From contig NZ_BDCD01000042.1 of the NCBI RefSeq assembly GCF_001613325.1, positions 1-64,000 of the forward strand: a stretch of DNA of 64,000 nucleotides, written 5' to 3'. The position numbers were made by a program, and so were the translations under genes. Origin of the DNA: Nocardia yamanashiensis NBRC 100130 (lineage in GTDB: Bacteria; Actinomycetota; Actinomycetes; Mycobacteriales; Mycobacteriaceae). Under the pieces are notes generated by a model. That model saw only the letters and a program-made list of their open reading frames with translations. It had not been told where the DNA came from and ran no database searches. Shown piece after piece: positions 61,626 to 64,000 of this stretch; within the stretch, counting starts at the first letter, position 1; every line of letters begins with the position of its first letter.

Positions 61626-62639
61626 GTGGAATTGGGACTGACGACATTCGCCGAGACACACCCGGTCGGTGGCGACGGACCGGTGCCGACCGCTGGTGAA
61701 CGCCTGCGGCAGGTGGTCGAGGAAGCCGTGGTGACCGAGCAGGCCGGGCTGGACGTGTACGGCGTGGGCGAACATCACCGCAAGGACTTCGCCGCCTCCT
61801 CGCCGGCCGTGGTGCTGGCGGCCATCGCCTCGCGGACCGAGCGGATTCAGCTGACCAGCGCGGTCACCGTGCTGAGCTCGGTCGATCCGGTGCGGGCGTA
61901 TCAGGACTTCGCGACGCTGGACGGGTTGTCCGGTGGCCGTGCCGAACTGATGGCCGGGCGCGGTTCGTTCATCGAATCGTTCCCGCTGTTCGGCTACGAC
62001 CTGGCCGATTACGACGAGCTGTTCGAGGAGAAACTGGCGCTGCTGCTGAAGCTGCGCGAGGACGAACCGGTCACCTGGTCCGGGAAGTTCCGGGCGCCCC
62101 TCGACAATGCGATCGTGTACCCGCGCACCGAGAACCGGCCGCTGCCGGTGTGGATCGCGGTGGGCGGATCGCCCGAGTCCGTGGTGCGTGCGGGCCTGCT
62201 GGGCCTGCCGCTGGCCATCGCCATCATCGGCGGGCAGCCGGCGCGGTTCAAGCCGCTGGTGGACCTGTATCACCGCGCGCTCGAACAGGGCGGGCACGAA
62301 CCGCAGCCGGTCGCGGTGCACGCGCACGGCTATGTGGCCGAAACGGATTCGCAGGCCGTGAACGACTTCTACAAGCCGTACGCGGCGGCCATGTCCGGCA
62401 TCGGGCGCGAACGCGGCTGGGGTCCGATGACGCGCGAGCAGTTCGACGCCCTGCGCTCGCAGAGCGGATCGCTGTTCGTCGGCACGCCCGACTATGTGGC
62501 AGGCAAGATCGCCGACATTCGCGACACGCTCGGCCTGGACCGCTTCATGCTGCACACCAGCGTGGGCACGCTGCCGCACGAGAAGGTGCTGCGCAATATC
62601 GAACTGCTCGGCGAGAAGGTCGCCCCGCAGGTGCGCTGA
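61626..62639 (+). CDS. LLM-class flavin-dependent oxidoreductase
   Basis: 337 residues from the GTG at 61626, with AGAGAAGGG about ten bases upstream. Luciferase-like TIM barrel: VYGVGEHHRKDFAASSPAVV and RIQLTSAVTVLSSVDPVRAY followed by ELMAGRGSFIESFPLFGYDL, the FMN-type subgroup (not F420) by its GRGS motif. Close in style to the alkanal-monooxygenase-like YhbW group. Substrate unknown; a strong terminator follows. Confidence 0.87.
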   Translation: MELGLTTFAETHPVGGDGPVPTAGERLRQVVEEAVVTEQAGLDVYGVGEHHRKDFAASSPAVVLAAIASRTERIQLTSAVTVLSSVDPVRAYQDFATLDGLSGGRAELMAGRGSFIESFPLFGYDLADYDELFEEKLALLLKLREDEPVTWSGKFRAPLDNAIVYPRTENRPLPVWIAVGGSPESVVRAGLLGLPLAIAIIGGQPARFKPLVDLYHRALEQGGHEPQPVAVHAHGYVAETDSQAVNDFYKPYAAAMSGIGRERGWGPMTREQFDALRSQSGSLFVGTPDYVAGKIADIRDTLGLDRFMLHTSVGTLPHEKVLRNIELLGEKVAPQVR

Positions 62640-62656
62640 CACCCCACCGCTCCGAC

Positions 62657-62688
62657 CAGAAGCGCGCCGTCATCGCGGCGCGCTTCTG
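62657..62688. terminator. Bidirectional terminator between the LLM oxidoreductase and gntR
   Basis: CAGAAGCGCGCCG (62657-62669), loop TCATCG, CGGCGCGCTTCTG (62676-62688): 13 perfect pairs between convergent stops. Confidence 0.88.
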
Positions 62689-62692
62689 CAGA

Positions 62693-63475
62693 TCAGTCGT
62701 GCAGATTCGCTTGGAACGCAATGCGATCGCCTCGATAGAGAGATCGCACGCGTTCGATCGGCACACCGTCCGGCCCCACACTGCGGCGATGCAATAGCAG
62801 CATGGGCAGCGCCGTCGTGCATTCCAGCAACGCCGCCTCGCGTGGCGAGGCCAGCACGGTCTCCACGCGCTCGGTGGCGTTCGCGTACACCACACCCATC
62901 GCCCGGGTCGCCGCGTACAGCGACGTCTCCGGGTTGTACGTGTCGCGCAGCGTGGCGAACCGCGGCAGCGGCATGAAAGTGCTTTCCAGGCCGATTCTCT
63001 CGCCGTCCGCCAGCAGGATTCGTTCCAGATGCATGACGAGCGTGCCCGGTTCGATGCCGAGATCGCGCGCCGTATCCGGATCGGCGGGCTCGTCGGGCCA
63101 GCGCACCAGCAAACGCCCCGGCACCCGCCCGAATCGGATCGCCCCCTCGGTGTAGGACCGTAGAGTCATGGGCTGCACCATCTTCGGCCGCGACACCACG
63201 GTCCCGCGCCCCTGCCGCCGGATGCGGCCCTCCACCAGCAGCTCCCGCATCGCCTGCCGCACGGTCTCGCGCGCCACCCCGCACCGCACCGCCAGATCGC
63301 GTTCCGAGGGCAGCGGATCACCCTCGGAGAGTTCGCGGAGCAGCGATTCCAGTTCCGCGCGCACCCGGTAAGACTTGGGCATCCGGGCGGGATCGGTTCC
63401 CACACCGGACATTTCGTCCGCCACGCCATCCCCCGCGCGCCGGGTTCCCACCCCGGCAACGTCCGTTGTGTCCAT
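62693..63475 (-). CDS. GntR family regulator with UTRA domain (PhnF-like)
   Basis: 260 residues from the ATG at 63475 (an earlier ATG at 63490 is in frame). After a ~33-residue lead comes the winged HTH (PLPSERDLAVRCGVARETVR), then a UTRA ligand-binding domain ending FQANLHD. Divergent from an FAD oxidoreductase across two palindromes of the type bound by PhnF in mycobacteria, which supports a role in phosphonate or aminophosphonate control. Confidence 0.85.
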   Translation of the reverse strand: MDTTDVAGVGTRRAGDGVADEMSGVGTDPARMPKSYRVRAELESLLRELSEGDPLPSERDLAVRCGVARETVRQAMRELLVEGRIRRQGRGTVVSRPKMVQPMTLRSYTEGAIRFGRVPGRLLVRWPDEPADPDTARDLGIEPGTLVMHLERILLADGERIGLESTFMPLPRFATLRDTYNPETSLYAATRAMGVVYANATERVETVLASPREAALLECTTALPMLLLHRRSVGPDGVPIERVRSLYRGDRIAFQANLHD

Positions 63476-63493
63476 GCCCCCAATGTACACAAG

Positions 63494-63509
63494 ATTGGTC
63501 TATACCAAT
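63494..63509. promoter_or_regulatory. PhnF-type operator 1
   Basis: ATTGGTCTATACCAAT, arms ATTGGT/ACCAAT. Its reverse complement contains TGGTATAGACCA, the sequence known for PhnF sites in M. smegmatis. Located 19 bases upstream of the gntR start. Confidence 0.75.
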
Positions 63510-63543
63510 TGTTAACCTAGCGTTAGCGTACGAAACACTCGTA

Positions 63544-63553
63544 GGTCTAGACC
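63544..63553. promoter_or_regulatory. PhnF-type operator 2
   Basis: GGTCTAGACC (perfect palindrome) within AGGTCTAGACCA, 11 bases before the FAD oxidoreductase start; a second copy of the GGTCTA core present in operator 1. Confidence 0.65.
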
Positions 63554-63563
63554 ATTGGCCACC

Positions 63564-64000
63564 ATGTTGGGCATGCGATTGGTCATCATTGGAGGCGGCA
63601 TCCTTGGCACCGCCCACGCCCTGGCCGCCATCGGACGCGGACACGAGGTGGTCCATCTCGAACGCGAGGTGGAAGCGCGCGGCGCGACCGTCCGCAACTT
63701 CGGGCTGGTGTGGGTTTCCGGGCGCAGCGCCAATGAACTCGACCTCACCCTGAAGTCGCGGCAGCTGTGGGAAGAGATCGGCGGCAAGGTGCCGGGCGTC
63801 GGCTTCCGGCCCGCCGGCTCGATCACCCTGGTGCGCACCGAGAACGAGCTCGCGGTGGCCGAAGCCGCCGCCCGCAGCGCCGATCCGGAACGCGGTTTCG
63901 AACTCCTCGATCCCGACCGGGTACGCGCGCTCAACCCGGCGCTGCGCGGCAAATTCCTTGCCGGACTGCACTGTTCGGCCGACGCCGCGGTGGAATCGCG
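63564..64000 (+). CDS. TIGR03364-like FAD-dependent oxidoreductase (partial, runs off the right edge)
   Basis: The first ~145 residues are present (ATG at 63564 or 63573). FAD loop MRLVIIGGGILGTAHALAAI, then RGATVRNFGLVWVSGRSANE, a pattern of the TIGR03364 family found in phosphonate (2-aminoethylphosphonate) gene clusters, where it likely oxidises an N-substituted aminophosphonate. The C-terminal half is outside the window. The PhnF-type operators in front support the pathway. Confidence 0.78.
   Translation, partial: MLGMRLVIIGGGILGTAHALAAIGRGHEVVHLEREVEARGATVRNFGLVWVSGRSANELDLTLKSRQLWEEIGGKVPGVGFRPAGSITLVRTENELAVAEAAARSADPERGFELLDPDRVRALNPALRGKFLAGLHCSADAAVES

Noticed and set aside
1..64000. 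tRNA, rRNA, CRISPR arrays and insertion sequences
   Set aside because: I looked for cloverleaf-like GGTTCGAAT stretches, spaced direct repeats and transposase-like frames and found none convincing.

Overview
The window is high-G+C actinobacterial DNA and looks like a chromosomal segment of Nocardia or a close relative (order Mycobacteriales). The evidence is the uniformly GC-rich codon use, many GTG/TTG starts and a gene backbone in the same order as Mycobacterium tuberculosis Rv2839c-Rv2861c. That backbone is infB, ylxR, nusA, rimP, two small Rv2843/Rv2844-type genes, proS, efpA, cysG, cobB, cobO, a fused ChlI/ChlD chelatase, an ElaA-type acetyltransferase, mqo, an Rv2854-type hydrolase and a MapB-type methionine aminopeptidase. 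No rRNA, tRNA, CRISPR array, insertion sequence or phage gene was seen. One gene remnant (an Uma2-type nuclease) was found.

Layout. 1-4 kb: translation/transcription factor operon on the minus strand (infB N-terminus, ylxR, nusA, rimP) and a divergent pair encoding a lipoprotein and a ferritin-like protein. 4-10.7 kb: an accessory block with the Uma2 pseudogene, an anchored solute-binding-like protein with a three-helix-bundle head, an MFS exporter with divergent MarR regulator, and a second MFS exporter followed by an ECF sigma factor with a SnoaL tail. 10.8-12.6 kb: proS. 12.6-41.9 kb: a large block between proS and efpA, which are neighbours in M. tuberculosis. It holds yaaA, an ankyrin protein, a CMD-family protein with a Rossmann dehydrogenase, a SpoOM-like protein, a cytosine deaminase/permease pair, an APC permease, a secreted GH5 glycosidase, TetR/cupin, and the polyamine region. 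The polyamine region (23.9-36.2 kb) is a PucR regulator diverging from mmsA, a class III aminotransferase, an aldehyde dehydrogenase, a PotDABC-type ABC importer and a PuuB-like FAD oxidoreductase. Small regulator/enzyme genes (HxlR, Lrp, metallophosphoesterase, Ddn-like, HD, SMP-30) follow.

42-61.5 kb: efpA and cysG, then a lipase-like secreted hydrolase, a DoxX-type membrane protein and a kinase-like/unknown gene pair, then cobalamin genes (cobO-cobB-cobE, the chelatase, and cobQ further on) interspersed with mqo and map. 61.6-64 kb: an LLM flavin oxidoreductase and the start of a probable phosphonate catabolism locus. There a GntR/UTRA regulator diverges from a TIGR03364-like FAD oxidoreductase across two PhnF-type palindromes; the window ends inside the oxidoreductase.

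The polyamine block reads as uptake plus stepwise oxidation: amine to aminoaldehyde, to amino acid (GABA or beta-alanine), to semialdehyde, to acyl-CoA. The combination of MmsA with a class III aminotransferase favours a beta-alanine/malonate-semialdehyde route beside or instead of GABA. The cob genes cover a,c-diamide synthesis, corrinoid adenosylation, chelation and amidation, while cysG supplies precorrin-2 and siroheme. Regulatory DNA is unusually readable: perfect or near-perfect palindromes lie between divergent regulator/target pairs (MarR/MFS, TetR/cupin, HxlR/DUF5519-like, GntR/FAD oxidoreductase), there are three CRP-like 16-mers, and many clean hairpin terminators separate convergent genes. 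All functional calls are by family recognition from the reading frames; no database search was run.
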